Below are positions 47,601-61,300 of a stretch of 64,000 nucleotides of DNA, one piece after another. Each line of letters starts with the position of its first letter. Within the stretch, counting starts at the first letter, position 1. The position numbers and the translations under genes are program-made. The DNA comes from Congeria kusceri (taxonomy: Eukaryota > Mollusca > Bivalvia > Myida > Dreissenidae). The DNA lies in assembly GCA_027627225.1 (NCBI GenBank), contig CM051024.1, positions 79,425,204 to 79,489,203 of the forward strand, read 5' to 3'. The notes beneath the pieces are model-generated. The model ran no database searches. It saw nothing but the letters and a program-made list of their open reading frames with translations, and was not told the DNA's origin.

Positions 47601-50600
47601 TAGTGCTGCATATTTCACAGGTAAGTAAATGTATGTAGACAAGGAAATTTCATTAAGGGTAAAACAATATGCACTTACATGGAAGCGGATTTGCTGGTCA
47701 ATCCAGAACCCAAGTGCATATTTAGAGTGTGTATGATTTTTCATATCAATTATTTTCACAATAAAAAGATGAAAGTGACAATAAAACTTGAAAGCAAACA
47801 GATAAACATAACAATGACGAAGGAAACACTTCGATATGAAATAAATCAACAAGTGTCGACTTGTACATCGTTTATTATTGCTGTGTTACCTAAACCACCT
47901 GTCAAGTCAACATATATACATGTATTTGAGTTCCAGCCTGTACAAACAAAAATATTTGGTATTTGAAAACTAGCTTATTGTGCGTTTTAAATCAATGTTT
48001 GTTCTTAACCTTTATTGTGTTTTAAATGGAAATATATGTTAATTAACTTTATTTTGTTAATTGTTTATGCCACTATATCTGTTCTACGCTCGTACACTTA
48101 AAAACAAACTTCAATTGAATTGTACGCCAATAATACAAGTACATATTTGTAATTTTGATATCGTAAATAAACGAGTGGAGTATTAAAAATATGTACAAAA
48201 GTTGAAATTGAATAAGGCTCTGTTACGATTGAATCACCGACCAGCGTTACATGATGTTAACGTCCGTGTAGATCTACTATAAAAAATGTCTCAACGGAGT
48301 ACAAGTAAACATATTTTAGTTTAAAATGTCTAAAATGTTTAAAATGTCTCAACGGAGTACAAGTAAACATATTTTAGTTTAAAATGTCTAAAATGTTTCA
48401 AATGTCTCAACGGAGTACAAGTAAACATATTTTAGTTTAAAATGTCTAAAATGTTTAAAATGTCTTAACGGAGTACAAGTAAACATATTTTAGTTTAAAA
48501 TGTCTAAAATGTTTAAAATGTCTAAAATGTATATAATGTCTCAACGGAGTACAAGTAAACATATTTTAGTTCCCCCATTTTGTCTGCAGGACTACAAGCA
48601 AGGCCTCACACACGTTATCAACAGCAATAAGACCTCTGTAGACTTCAGTTGGACGGCGCCAGCAACTTCCGTCGGCGATATCAACTTCCGGTAATCTTCT
48701 AGTCCGATTTTTATACTTATCATTACGCATTAAATTCATTTTTGAATGAATTGTTATATTTGTTGACAGCTGTGTTACTGTTGTATGTTTTGTTTTTGAA
48801 TGCAATTATTTACAAGAGTAAACAGTAAAATACCATAAAACAAATATGTTTACTTTGCATTCTCGTGTTTAATATATGTACATAAACACCGTATTACTCA
48901 CACACTTTTGCATTGAAACGAGCACTGAAGCATTAAATCAGTATTAACAAGTACACGAAAACGACGATTATCTGACTATTTTCCCAATTATTTGTGCATT
49001 GAATAATGTTCCTGATCTCTTATAACACAGTGATCAACTATGAGCAAATGTATATTTGATTTATCTTCTATCGGCAGCTTGACGGTGGTCGAGTCCTACA
49101 ACGTCAGTCGCTATTGGTTACGTATTTTCTCCGCCGTCGTGGAGGATTGCGCCCTACACGCCGACAACCCCGGATGTGGCGGCCACACGACGCCGCCGTA
49201 CACTGGAAGTACAACTCCCAGCAACTACACCACCGAAAGTACCCAGCATGTGACGTCATCATCAGCAGTTGTTACGTCATCAACTCCAGCGTCCACAACG
49301 ACAGTACGAAAAATATTCAGGAAACATCTACATTTGTCATATGAAATAGAGTTTTGCTGTTTTATTTCGTTATATTCGTGCTGCTTTAGAAAATGCGATA
49401 ATTGATATTTATAATGTGGCTCATTATATGTGTACGTATTGGAAAACTAAACTGTCGCTTTGACCAAAACCTGTCTGGAGTAGCCTCTACACCTGCAAGT
49501 TCGTGGGTGTTAAGCATTCGACTTTGCGCATGCGCATAAACCCCCAATTGTTTTAATACAGACAAATCGCATTAAATTGATCTGAGTGTAAACTAGCTAT
49601 TTTATATGTCAAAATTGCAAATATTTATTCGGAAATACGTTATCTTACTTGAAAATAAACATGACCCAACATAGACCTTGATCTTTGTCAACTTCCTGTA
49701 AGTTCGTGGGCACCGTTTGATGACTTCATACGCTGAGGCCCTTCCACAGATTTGTTTTGATATAAATACGACATTTTTTAATGTCTTTGTTTGTTTTCTT
49801 TGATTTTTGTTGATTTTTTAATGAAATTAATACCGATAAAATGTTTAAGAACAACATGAGGGATTGATTTTATTAACAATGAATAAATTTCAAACACCTT
49901 TATATTATGATGATTTTTACGCACATTTGTGCTCTCATAAGTCAGCCTGTTCTTTGGCTCACACTTGCATAGACTTTTGCCATGCGACGTTGCGTCATTC
50001 AATATGAATTACGTCATATTTTCATCCACAAACTTACCGGGCACCACGAACTTGCCAGATTAGATGCTACATGTGCACTTTAAATTTTTGAAAAAAAAGA
50101 GTATGCATTAGAACTGAAAATAAAACCCCCCTAATATTCTGTTATTTTTCAGTCCGGCTCTAAAATACCGTACGACAAAAGATGTGGAAAGACTTTGGGT
50201 TGCTTCCCATCGTGTGAGAGTGGGTGTGACTACCTGGTGTCATGGCAACCCGTGCCGACCAATGAGACTGGAGACGTCCAGTTTGATATCAAACGGATAA
50301 TGACGCAGACGACATCGGTTTGGATAGCCGTCGGTCTCTCAAAAACGGGGAAAATGGTAATCAATGTACACAGTGCATTTTCCGGTTGACTTATTCGTTT
50401 ATTAAAGTAACATTTTAGGCAAAATATGTTTTGGCATAAAATGATGGTAATTGCTAGTACAATGTAGTAGGCACCCCTAATGCCATATTGTTCAAACATT
50501 ATGTCCAAAAAAAAGAAAGAAAAAAAAGCAACAACAGAAAAACAGCATAGTATTAGATAATGGCAAACTCGATCTAGTTACGCGTTTGCCATTAGTTATA

Positions 50601-53600
50601 AACTATGCGTGTCTTTCAAGTTAAAATATGCAGGTAACATCTGCGTCTCTTGTATAGTAAGTTCTTAATTTATTGAGTAAACTCTTTACGTTCAGGCGCA
50701 AACAAACGTGGCTGCCTGTGTATACACAGATGCTCAGAATGTCGACATACTTTCCTCACATACCGAAGGTCATGAAAACAAGCCATTTGCAGATGTAAGT
50801 GACACATTTATATGTTCGTCCGAGCTCAAGACAAAAGGTACAGTTACTCACTAAATTTAAACACATGGTATTTACCTCTTCATTTACAATGCAACAAAGT
50901 TTTGTTTTTCAACGTAAAATTATCATTAAAAGTTTTCTCATTAAAAACTAACAATACCATATTCAATAATACCGCGAAACCATAAAAGAAATAAAAACAA
51001 TCAATAATACAGTTTAAAAAGCTCATGTAAATCTAACAACAACAGCAACAATAGAAATTGAAAATAAATCAATTTAATTATATGCTTTTCAGTCAAATAT
51101 AGAATTTTATTGAAGAAATATAATTTGATATTTCCACTGTTGGAACAGTGAACGTATAAATTTATATATGTTCACTACTGGTTAGCGTCCCATTTTCGTC
51201 CGGAAATGGAGTTTTTTATGTCTTACACGCGTCTTACTAAACAGTTTTTAATAAAACTTGGCAAAAGCAATGTTAGTCACCTTAGACCTTAGACAATAAA
51301 CAATAACTTTCGTTTCAAAATCCATTCACACAGATCGAATTATATCACGTGCGAAAACCCCCTGTAATTGAGTTCATAATTATTAACATCTGTACCAATT
51401 ATTTGCCCACCTTAAAAACGTGTTATTATGAAAAGCGAAGTATAAAATATTTTACGCAATATTATTTCATTTTAGTAAAGCTTTTGTGAGTAATTTCATC
51501 TTCTAATGTGCACGCAATCACTTTGTACATGACAAACACCTGAACATGTCACAACATTGAGGCAATGCACAATTTTCTCGATACTCAACAAAATATATTG
51601 TTTAACAAACTGCTTATTTTTCTATAGGATGATACTGCGTTATAAACCACTTTATTTTTGTTTACATTTTACTTCTAAAGAATAGGCTAGGGTAACTCGC
51701 CCTTAAGTCGAACAGGTTAACGCTTTACCTCTTCAATTCAATGCTCATTGTACAAAGCCGGGACTCAGCTGGTGCAGGCCATACGCACCATATCTTATGA
51801 CTCTGTTTTTAGACAAACCGTTTGGTTCCCGGCTTCTTTGCCTTGAATGTAGTTGACTAACCAATACCCACTGAATTGGCCCATGAGTCAAACACTTTCG
51901 CCCTTAAGACAAACACAAGTTGCCATAGCATTGATCAGATTATCCATTGCCAAGACACACTAAAATTCAAACAGTCACATCTAGAGTCCTATGTAGAACT
52001 TTAAAAATAACTTTGTCCAAATGCTGACAGAAAAAAAGTGTTAACAAAGACGATGTAAACACGGGCACTTCTAGCGTGTATTCGAACATCGCAACAGCAT
52101 TACCATATTTGGCACTTATCGGGACACAGAAAAAATGCGTAAATAGAACATATAAAACATTTTGTACTGCTTATTGTTTGTGAACTAGTCGATTCTTTTT
52201 TAGATCAAATCATGCTTAATGTCATATTACACAAACTTGTGACGTTTAAGCCTATTTCGTGCAAGTATGTTTATTAATTTTCCTAAAACATAAATAAAAA
52301 GAACATTTGTTGATTTCGGTAAATGGTCAAATTTTATTTCACGCGTGGATTATAGAACAAATATTTTCACGTTCATTTACCGAAATCAACAAATATCCTC
52401 TATGTAATAATTAAAGCCATCTTATGGAAAAATGACAACGGCAATAACACCACTACCAACAGCACCATCGGCACTGCAAGACAAACAACAGGGCCCAGTT
52501 GCTAAAAACTTAAACAGCCATTAAAATTCTGAAATATAAATTAATGTAAATTAAACGTTGCAATTTAAAGTATGAGTTTATTCTAAAAAATTAGTTCGAT
52601 CAAGTTTAAACTTATTTATTTTAGCTCAATTGTATCGAAATTCTGCGGCTTATTGAGACACTCTCGAGTCTGTTTCCTGGGTAGAACCAGTACTTGGTGT
52701 CGCATGAGAAAGATCACTCAAACGCTCCCCGAGTAGGGATTGAACTCACGACCTCCCGATCGCAAGGCGGACATCACATCCATTACACCACTGCGACCTT
52801 GGATTCTAAATAAATTGTTATGCTTAAATAATTTTCAAATGTTGGATAAACAAGTTGCTCGTTATATTTATTGTATTTACATATTGGGCTGTTAGCTTAA
52901 TTGGCCGTTAAAGTTTTGAGCAAAACTGGACCCAGAATTCCTATCAAAACTTTGAATTCCGGGTATATATCCTTGCAGCCTAAGCTCGGCCTATCATTGG
53001 TGCAAGGCGTTTTGTCCGGTTCAGAGTTCAGCTGTACGTTTATCCGTCAGAGGAGCACCAACGACTCGAACTTCTGGGACCTCTCGAGCCTGATGTTTCT
53101 TGTGGTCGCCATGGGACCATATGATCAAGGTGGGTTTTATAACAGTTTGATAGTATGACTGAGTTTATTTTCACAAATTCCATTTTAGGGCATAAAGAAA
53201 TTATGTGTTTTGGGAAACGGTCTTAAAAAAGTTAGGTATGGTCTGGATTGATTTTTTTTTACTTTTTTAAGACATATTTCGGTCAAAAAAAAGAAAATTA
53301 TCTTAAATGTGACAAATACGGATTTCACTGGAAACAATCTTCGCTCAAAAGTTTAGGGTCGGGGTTTGCGCTAGGAAGGGTCGGGTTGCCCGAAACACAG
53401 AAATTATGGCCCTTTGACATTTTTTCCACTACATGTACTTTTGGGAAACGGTCTTAAAAAAGTTAGGTAGGGTCTGGATTGATTTTTTTTACTTTTTAAA
53501 GACATATTTCGGTCAAAAAACAGAAAATTATCTTAAATCTGACAAACACGGATTCACGGGAAACAGTCTTCGCTAAAAATTTTAGGGTCGGGGGTTTTCG

Positions 53601-56600
53601 CTATGAAGGGTCGGGTTGCCCGAAACTCAGAAATTATGGCCCTTTGACATTTTTTCCACTATATGTACTTAATGAAATTTTGTGGACTCAACTGCTCTTT
53701 AACGGCTGGCGTATTTCGCACAAACTTTGAGAGCTGAACAACCGTAATTTGTAGGTGATCGTGAAGGAAGGAATTTTGGCTGCGACCAATTTTCGACATT
53801 TTTTCCACTATATAAGGCGTGTTGTGGGAAAACCAGCATGTACGTAAAGTTTCGTCCCGGATTAACCTGTGCAGTCCGCACAGGCTAATCAAGGATGGCA
53901 CTTTCCGCCTACAGTGGATTTTTGTTTAGAAGAGACTTCATTGAAACAGAAAATACCATAAAAACGGAAAGTCCGATTTTCCCACGACACGCCTAATAAT
54001 TTTGTGGGCTCAACTCCTCTATAACGGCTGGGCGGATTTGGTTCAAACTTTCACAGCTGAACAACCTTAATGTGTAGGTGATCGTAAAGGAAGGAGTTTT
54101 GGCTGTGACCGACTTATGCAGAATTATGGCCTATTGTCTATTTTACACTTTAGAATATATATGACAATAAATTTGTGAAGGCAAACATTAGTGTTGGCGA
54201 CACTTTGTCGGTGTCCAAACATGCGTCGTGGGGGTATTCGTGTCTGTTACATGTCTAGTTACGACTACATATAAATTTGTGAATTCCTTTTCTGCTCAGT
54301 AAGCAAGAGTAAATATTGTTTTGATAGTTACTACACCCTTAGCACAATGTCATTTAAATATGAAATTAAATGTTAATGAAAAATGATGATTTTAAGGTTT
54401 AGAATAAGATTTTCCTTAAGATGTTTCTGCAATACGGCCCCTGGGTAGTTTACAACATTCTATTTGAAAACTAGATGCATGCCAATAGTACAGCTATGTC
54501 TTCTTTTACAGGTGCTCTTTTACAACACTGGAATGACCCAGTGGTCAGTAAAGACAGGGTCAACTTCTCCGAGGCTACAGTGCCTGTTGCCGGGGATACG
54601 ACGTCCAGCCTGGTGAAGCTACATGGTGGGTAGTAGAATTGAAAGAAAAGATAATTTAGTCTCATCTGATGTAGTTAACATTCAAATGTGCCATGTGTCA
54701 TTGATCGTAATTTTAAACAAAAAACTGACAGTGATTTTTAGCTCGACCTATTCACCGAATAGTCCCAAGCTATTCTACTCGCCGGTTTGTTGTCGTCAGC
54801 GTCATCGTTGGCTTAATGTTCTGGTTAAGGTTAGCGTGCAACAAGTTAATATCTCTATATCTGTTACAGATATTCAATTGAAACACACACGTCTCCAAGG
54901 TGATTATATAAGGTCATTGGCCAAGGTCCATAACTGTTACCTGGATTTCGATGGGTGGGCATGAAACTATTGTATCTGATATAGAAATAATAAGCAGATA
55001 CAACAGTTTCATGCTTAACCTTGATTTTAGCAGTTGTGTGCCCCTTTTTGTACTCAAAAATATTCAGGTTAAAGTTTGCTAGTACAGTACATATCTCTGT
55101 AACTACTACAGATGTTCAATTGAACCTGCACACGTCTTCAGGGTCACGATATAAGGTCACTGACCAAGGCCCATAACTCTGACAAAGAGGTATGAATAGT
55201 CGAGCGTGCTGTCCTGTAATAGCTCTTGTTTTGTTATTTGACAGGGTCCCATAAAAGGAACCATTCCCAATCCCCAATATGGTATTTTTTTCACAATTGG
55301 AAACGAAACATTTCCAAATCTGAAGGGAGAAAATCCTAAATACAGTACGTAGGAAATATTAATTTCATTTTTAGCTGGACTAATCGAAGAATAAGTGAGC
55401 TTTCCTACTACCCCCGGCGTCGGCGTCCGCGTCTGAATTTGGTTAAAGTTTTTATTCAAAAGTCTTGTAACTTCAAAACTACATAAGTCTTTCACTTGAA
55501 ACTTGGAATATACCTTTGTCATCAACTCCATTGTCAGGGGCAACGTTCCCCATAACTCTGTTTTGTATTTTGACAGAGTTATGCCCCTTTTTCACTCAGA
55601 TTTTCTGGTTAAAGTTTGTATTCAAAAGTTTTGTAACTTCAAAACTACATAAGTTATTCACTTGAAACTTGTAACTAACCTTTGTCATCAACTCCAGTAT
55701 CATGGGCAACATTCCGTATAACTCTGTTTTGTATTTTGACAGAGTTATGCCCCTTTTTCACATAGATTTTCTGGTTAAAGTTTATATTCAAAAGTTTTGT
55801 ACTTTCAAAACTACATAAGTTATTCACTTGAAACTTGGAACTAACCTTTTTCATCAACTCCAGTGTCAGGGGTAACATTCCCCATAACTCTGTATTGTAT
55901 TTTGACAGATTTATGCCCCTTTTTCACTTAGATTTTCTGATTAAAGTTTATATTCAAAAGTTTTGTAACTTCAAAACTACATAAGTTAATCACTTGAAAC
56001 TTGGAACTAACCTTTGTCATCAACTCCAGTATCAAGGGCAACATTCCCCATAACTCTGTTTTGTATTTGACATAGTTATGCCCCTTTTTCACATAGATTT
56101 TCTGGTTAAAGTTAATTTTGAAAAGTTTTGTAACTTCAATACTACAAAAGATATTCAGTTGAAACTTGGAATATACCTTTGTCATCAACTCCAGTAACAG
56201 GGTGAACATTCCCCATAACTTTATTTTGTATTTTGATAGAGTTATGTCCCTTTTTTCACATAGATTTTCTGTTTAAAGTTTTTATTCAAAAGTTTTGTAA
56301 CTTCAAAACTACATAAGTTATTTACTTGAAACTTGGAACTAACCTTTATCATCAACTCTAGTACCAAGGGCAACATTACCCATAACTCTATTTTGTATTT
56401 TGACACTATTTTGTATTTTGACAGAGTTATGCCCCCTTTTTACTTAGATTTTCTTACGAAGTTTATATTCAAAAGTTTGGTAACTTCAAAACTCCATTAG
56501 ATATTCACTTGAAACTTTTAACTAACCTTTGTCGTCAACTCTAGTATCAGAGGCAACATTACCCATAACTATGTTTTGTATTTTGACAGAGTTATGCCCC

Positions 56601-58312
56601 TTTTTCACATAGAATTTCTGGTTCAAGTTTATATTCAAAAGTTTTGTTACTTCAAAACTACATAAGTTATTCACTTGAAACTTGGAACTAACCTTTGTTA
56701 TCAACTCTAGTATCAGGGGCAACATTACCCATAACTCTGTTTTATATTTTGACAGAGTTAGCCCACTTTTTACATAGACTTTGTGGTTAAAGTTTTTGTT
56801 CCAAAAATTTATAAACTATACAAGGCTTCACTTAAAAATGTTGTATTTTAGCAAATTTATGTCCCTTTCACTATCCAAAATATGTACCAACTGAAATACT
56901 TCGAATAGTCGAGCGCGCTGTCCTCTGACACTCTTGTTAAGTCGTGAAATCACTTGAATGATTATGGATAAATACGGGTAACCACTAAAATACTGATTTC
57001 AACCAATATACCGCTAGTTAAAGATTTTAATTAATTGAATAAGTGTGTTAATTTTTCCCAATTAGCAAGATTTCCCGACGCGAAATTCCCATTCTGATGG
57101 GTACTGGACCCATTCTCCCAATGGTTTGAAAAAAAATGCTGCTTTATTAGTACGGAAATAATAGGAATGTGAAAACATAAGATTCACCTGTTTCAAGAAA
57201 GCATTAGTCCAAATAACTAGACTTAATGCATAGATCGAAGCTATTTTGGTTTGGGGACATAACAAATGCTATAATCTTCACAAAAGTATAAAATATAACA
57301 TAATCTTGGGAAAGATATAAATTACGGCAAACAATTAAAATGAATGTAAAAAGGTGAAAGGCAATGTCGAGCTCATGTTAAGGAGTAAGGCAAAGTATGC
57401 CACGTTGTATATAACGAAATGTGTCCAATAATGAAATATTAATTAATGACTATGACTGTTGTTTTCAGCGTCCCTTATGGCAGGGCATAGATGTTATATT
57501 TTCTACCACAATTTCTGTTTACAATCGCATAGTCGCTTAAATAAATGACTGCTATTATTTTCAGCGTCACTAATGTTATACACTTAGACGTTATAATTTC
57601 TACCACACTTTCTGTGTAAGATAGCATATAATCCCTTCAAATAATGGCTAGCTCAGTTGGTAGAGCGCTGGACTGCCATTCGGGGATCGTGAGTTCGAAC
57701 CCCAGCCCAGCCACATAACTTGTGTGGGGATTGGTCATGAAATTTACACGGCCATTCTCCCTCTAGCTCTGATTCAAGTAGGGCAGTTGTCAGTTACTGG
57801 CATATGTATATGCACTTGGTACTGGTAAACCGCCTAGATGGGCTAAGCTTTCCCAGGAAAAGTGTGAGTAGGTTAATTGACCGCCGTGATACGACTGAAC
57901 TACTGTTAAGAACGGCGAGAAATCCAAACAAACAAAACAAACAAACAGAACTGTTTTTTTTCAGCAACGGTGGTGGTCTAGATGTTACATTTTATACCAC
58001 AATGCTTGTTTGAATGCTATAAATTCGTTTTAGCACAATTTCTGTTTAAGATCGCATATAGTTCCCCTTAATAAAGGCCGGCTATTGTTTTCAGCATCGC
58101 TGATGGTGATAGCCTGGGTGTTCTTCTCCAGTGTGGGTGTGCTTGTGGCCAGGCACTGTAAAACTCTTGTGGAATCTAAGACGCTGTGTGGCGTCAAGTA
58201 CTGGTTTGTCGTACGTACAGAAATTACTTATAATGATAACTTAAGTAATATTTCTAATATTATTATATTTAGTAGTAAGAGTAGTACTAGTAGTGACGGC
58301 GGTGGTGATGGT

Positions 58313-58344
<32 letters not shown>

Positions 58345-61300
58345 TAAACAATAGTAAGCGAAGTCCTAAATATTGACCTTTCATAGTTATTCAGAGAAAT
58401 TCAGAAGCGATATATGTACATGTAAATAATCACTATTTGTTAACATTTTAATTTCTTTAAGTTCCGACTGACATTTGACATACATTGTACTTTAGACAAT
58501 GATCCAACTGACCCGTCGATAAATAAATGGTTTTTTACCTTAAGACGAGATTTGATTAACAATGTTTTTAGCCACCCAGAAAGCTATGACTCGATTGTTT
58601 GATGGAAGTGACTCGCAAAACGTGTATACTGTCAACGGTGTTTGTCGAAGTTTGACTGAAGTAGGCGTGGTTATACTAGTAAATTCCAAAGCGTATTGTC
58701 AATTAACTTGTGCTTGTCACATTGCATTATTTCATGTAAATGTATGACGTTAAACATGCTCTCTTCTTGTTCTTTCAGATCCATCGCTCGTTCATGTCCT
58801 TTGCCGCCTTGTGCGTCATCATCGCCTTTATCGTCATATTCATTGAGGTGGGCGGCTACAGTCAGGTGAGCGGGTTTTTGCAGACGGGTATCTTGCTGGA
58901 GTTTGTGCGTGCGAGAGTACGTACGAGCGATTGATGTGCGTGTGAGGGATTTATGTGCGTGTGAGCGATTGACGTGTGTGTGAGCGAATTTTTGTATGTG
59001 TGAGCAATTTACGTGCGTGTGAGCGAATAATGTGCTTGTGAGCGATTGATGTGCTTGTGAACGATTGATGTGCTTGTGAGCGAATGATGTGCTTGTGAGC
59101 GAATGATATGCTTGTGAGCGAATGATGTGCATGTGTGCGAATGATGTGCTAAGCTTGTGAGCGAATGATGTGCTTGTGAGCGAATGATGTGCACATGTGA
59201 GCAAATGATGTGCATGTGAGCGAATGATGTGCATGTGAGCGAATAATGTGCATGTGAGTGAATGATGTGCTTCTGAGCGAATGATGTTCTTGTGAGCGTA
59301 TTATGTGCATGTGAGCGAATTCTGTGCGTGTTAGCGAATGATGTGAACATGTGACCAAATGATGTGCATGTGAGCGAATGATGTGCTTGTGAGCGAATTA
59401 TGTGCATGTGAGCAAATTTCTGTGCATGTGAGCGAATGATGTGCACATGTGAGCAAATGATGTGCATGTGAGCGAATGATGTGCTTGTGAGCGAATTATG
59501 TGCTTGTGAGCGAATGATGTGCATGTGAGTGAATAATGTGTATGCAAACGATTGATGTGCTTGTGAGCGAATGATGTGCTTGTGAGCGATTAATGTGCTT
59601 GTGAGTGAATGATGTGCTTGTGAGCCAATGATGTGCTTGTGAGCCAATGATGTGCTTGTGAGCCAATGATGTGCATGTGAGGGAATTATGTGCATGTGAT
59701 CGAATGATGTGCATGTGAGCAAAAATAATGTGCATGTGAGCAAATGATGTGCATGCAAGCGAATGATGTGCCTGTGAACCAATGATGTGTTTGTAAGCGA
59801 TTGATGCGCATGTGAGCGATTGATGTGCATGTGAGCGAATGATGTGCATGTGAGCCAATGATATGCCTGTGAGCCAATGATGTGCTTGTGAGCCAATGAT
59901 GTGCATGTGAGCGATTGATGTGCATGTGAGCGAATGATGTACATGCAAGCGATTGATGTGCTTGTAAGCGAATGATGTGCTTGTGAGCGATTGATGTGCA
60001 TGTGAGCGAATGATGTACATGCAAGCGATTGATGTGCTTGTGAGCGAATGATGTGCACATGTGAGCGAATGATGTGCTTGTGAGCCAATGATGTGCATGT
60101 GAGCGAATGATGTGCTTTTGAGCCGATGATGTGCATGTGAACGATCCATGTGCATGTGAGTGAATGATGTGCATGTGAGCCAATGATGTGCATGTGAGCA
60201 AATGATGTGCTTGTGAGCCAATGATGTGCATGTGAGCGATCTGTATGGTTGTTAGCGAATGATGTGCATGCAAGCAATTCATGTGCCTGTGAACGAATGA
60301 TGTGCATGTGAGCAAATTATGTGCTTGTGAGCGAATTATGTGCATGTGAGCGAATGATGTGCATGCAAGCGATTGATGTGCCTGTGAGCGAATGATATGC
60401 AGGTGAGCGAATGATGTGCATGCAAGCGACTGATGTGCTTGTGTGCGAATGTTTGTTTGTGTCAGCGATTGATGTGCATGTGAGCGATTGATGTGCATGT
60501 GAGCGATTGATATGCGTGTGAGTGATTGACGCGCGTGTGAGCCAATGGTGTTCGTGTGAGCGAGTTATGTGCGTGTGAGCGAATTATGTGCGTGTGAGCT
60601 AATGTTTTTTCGTGTGTGGCAATGTTTGTGCGTGTGAGCGAATGTTTTTGCGAGCCCGCGAATGTACAAGAGGTTTCATTACGCCAATTCAACGTTTTAA
60701 TTAGTAGTTTGTTATGAAGACATTATTTTTACACAAATTACAGATTATTGATCTGACAGAAATATTTTTTTTTATTTACAAAGACAGGCACGCACGAAGC
60801 TTAGAACGATTTGAAAGTCAGAAGGAGTTATCGGCCTTCTATGTACATTACTGATGGTACTAACTGGCTTTCAATGGACAATTTGTGTTGTCTGATTTCA
60901 AACGAATAATTACCTGTACAAGATATCACAAATATCGCTTTTTATTCAGGTTGCTCCAGCTCCAGGGAAAGCATTTACGAAAGCACACCCCATTTTGGGC
61001 ATCATAGTGACAGCTTTGACTGTGCTTAATGTAAGTATTTTGAATTAAAATCTTGTAACATGGATTCTTGTTAAAAAATAAAAATAAATACAACTAAAGA
61101 GACTAGTATTTTTCTAGCCAATATGGTGATTTGTATATTTCAGCCAATTATGGCGCTAAACATTGGAGACTCGTATTTTCATCCAATTATTGCTGCTCCT
61201 ATATTTCAGCCAATTATAGTGCTAAAAATTGGAGACTCATATTTTTCAGCCAATTATTGCTACTCGTATATTTCAGCCCATTATAGCGCCAAACATTGGA

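Noticed and set aside
47679..47966. 95-codon plus-strand frame
   Set aside because: Lies in an FRRS1 intron with no splice or family support.
57644..57713. tRNA gene
   Set aside because: A and B boxes are good but the acceptor and anticodon stems do not pair well, and a 230-bp body with a (caaa)n tail follows: a SINE.
58671..60692. Long minus-strand open frames (up to 432 codons) rich in H, S and T
   Set aside because: They are the three frames of a 19-bp minisatellite; the same 19-residue motif appears in every frame, and the DNA lies in an intron of the plus-strand FRRS1-like gene.
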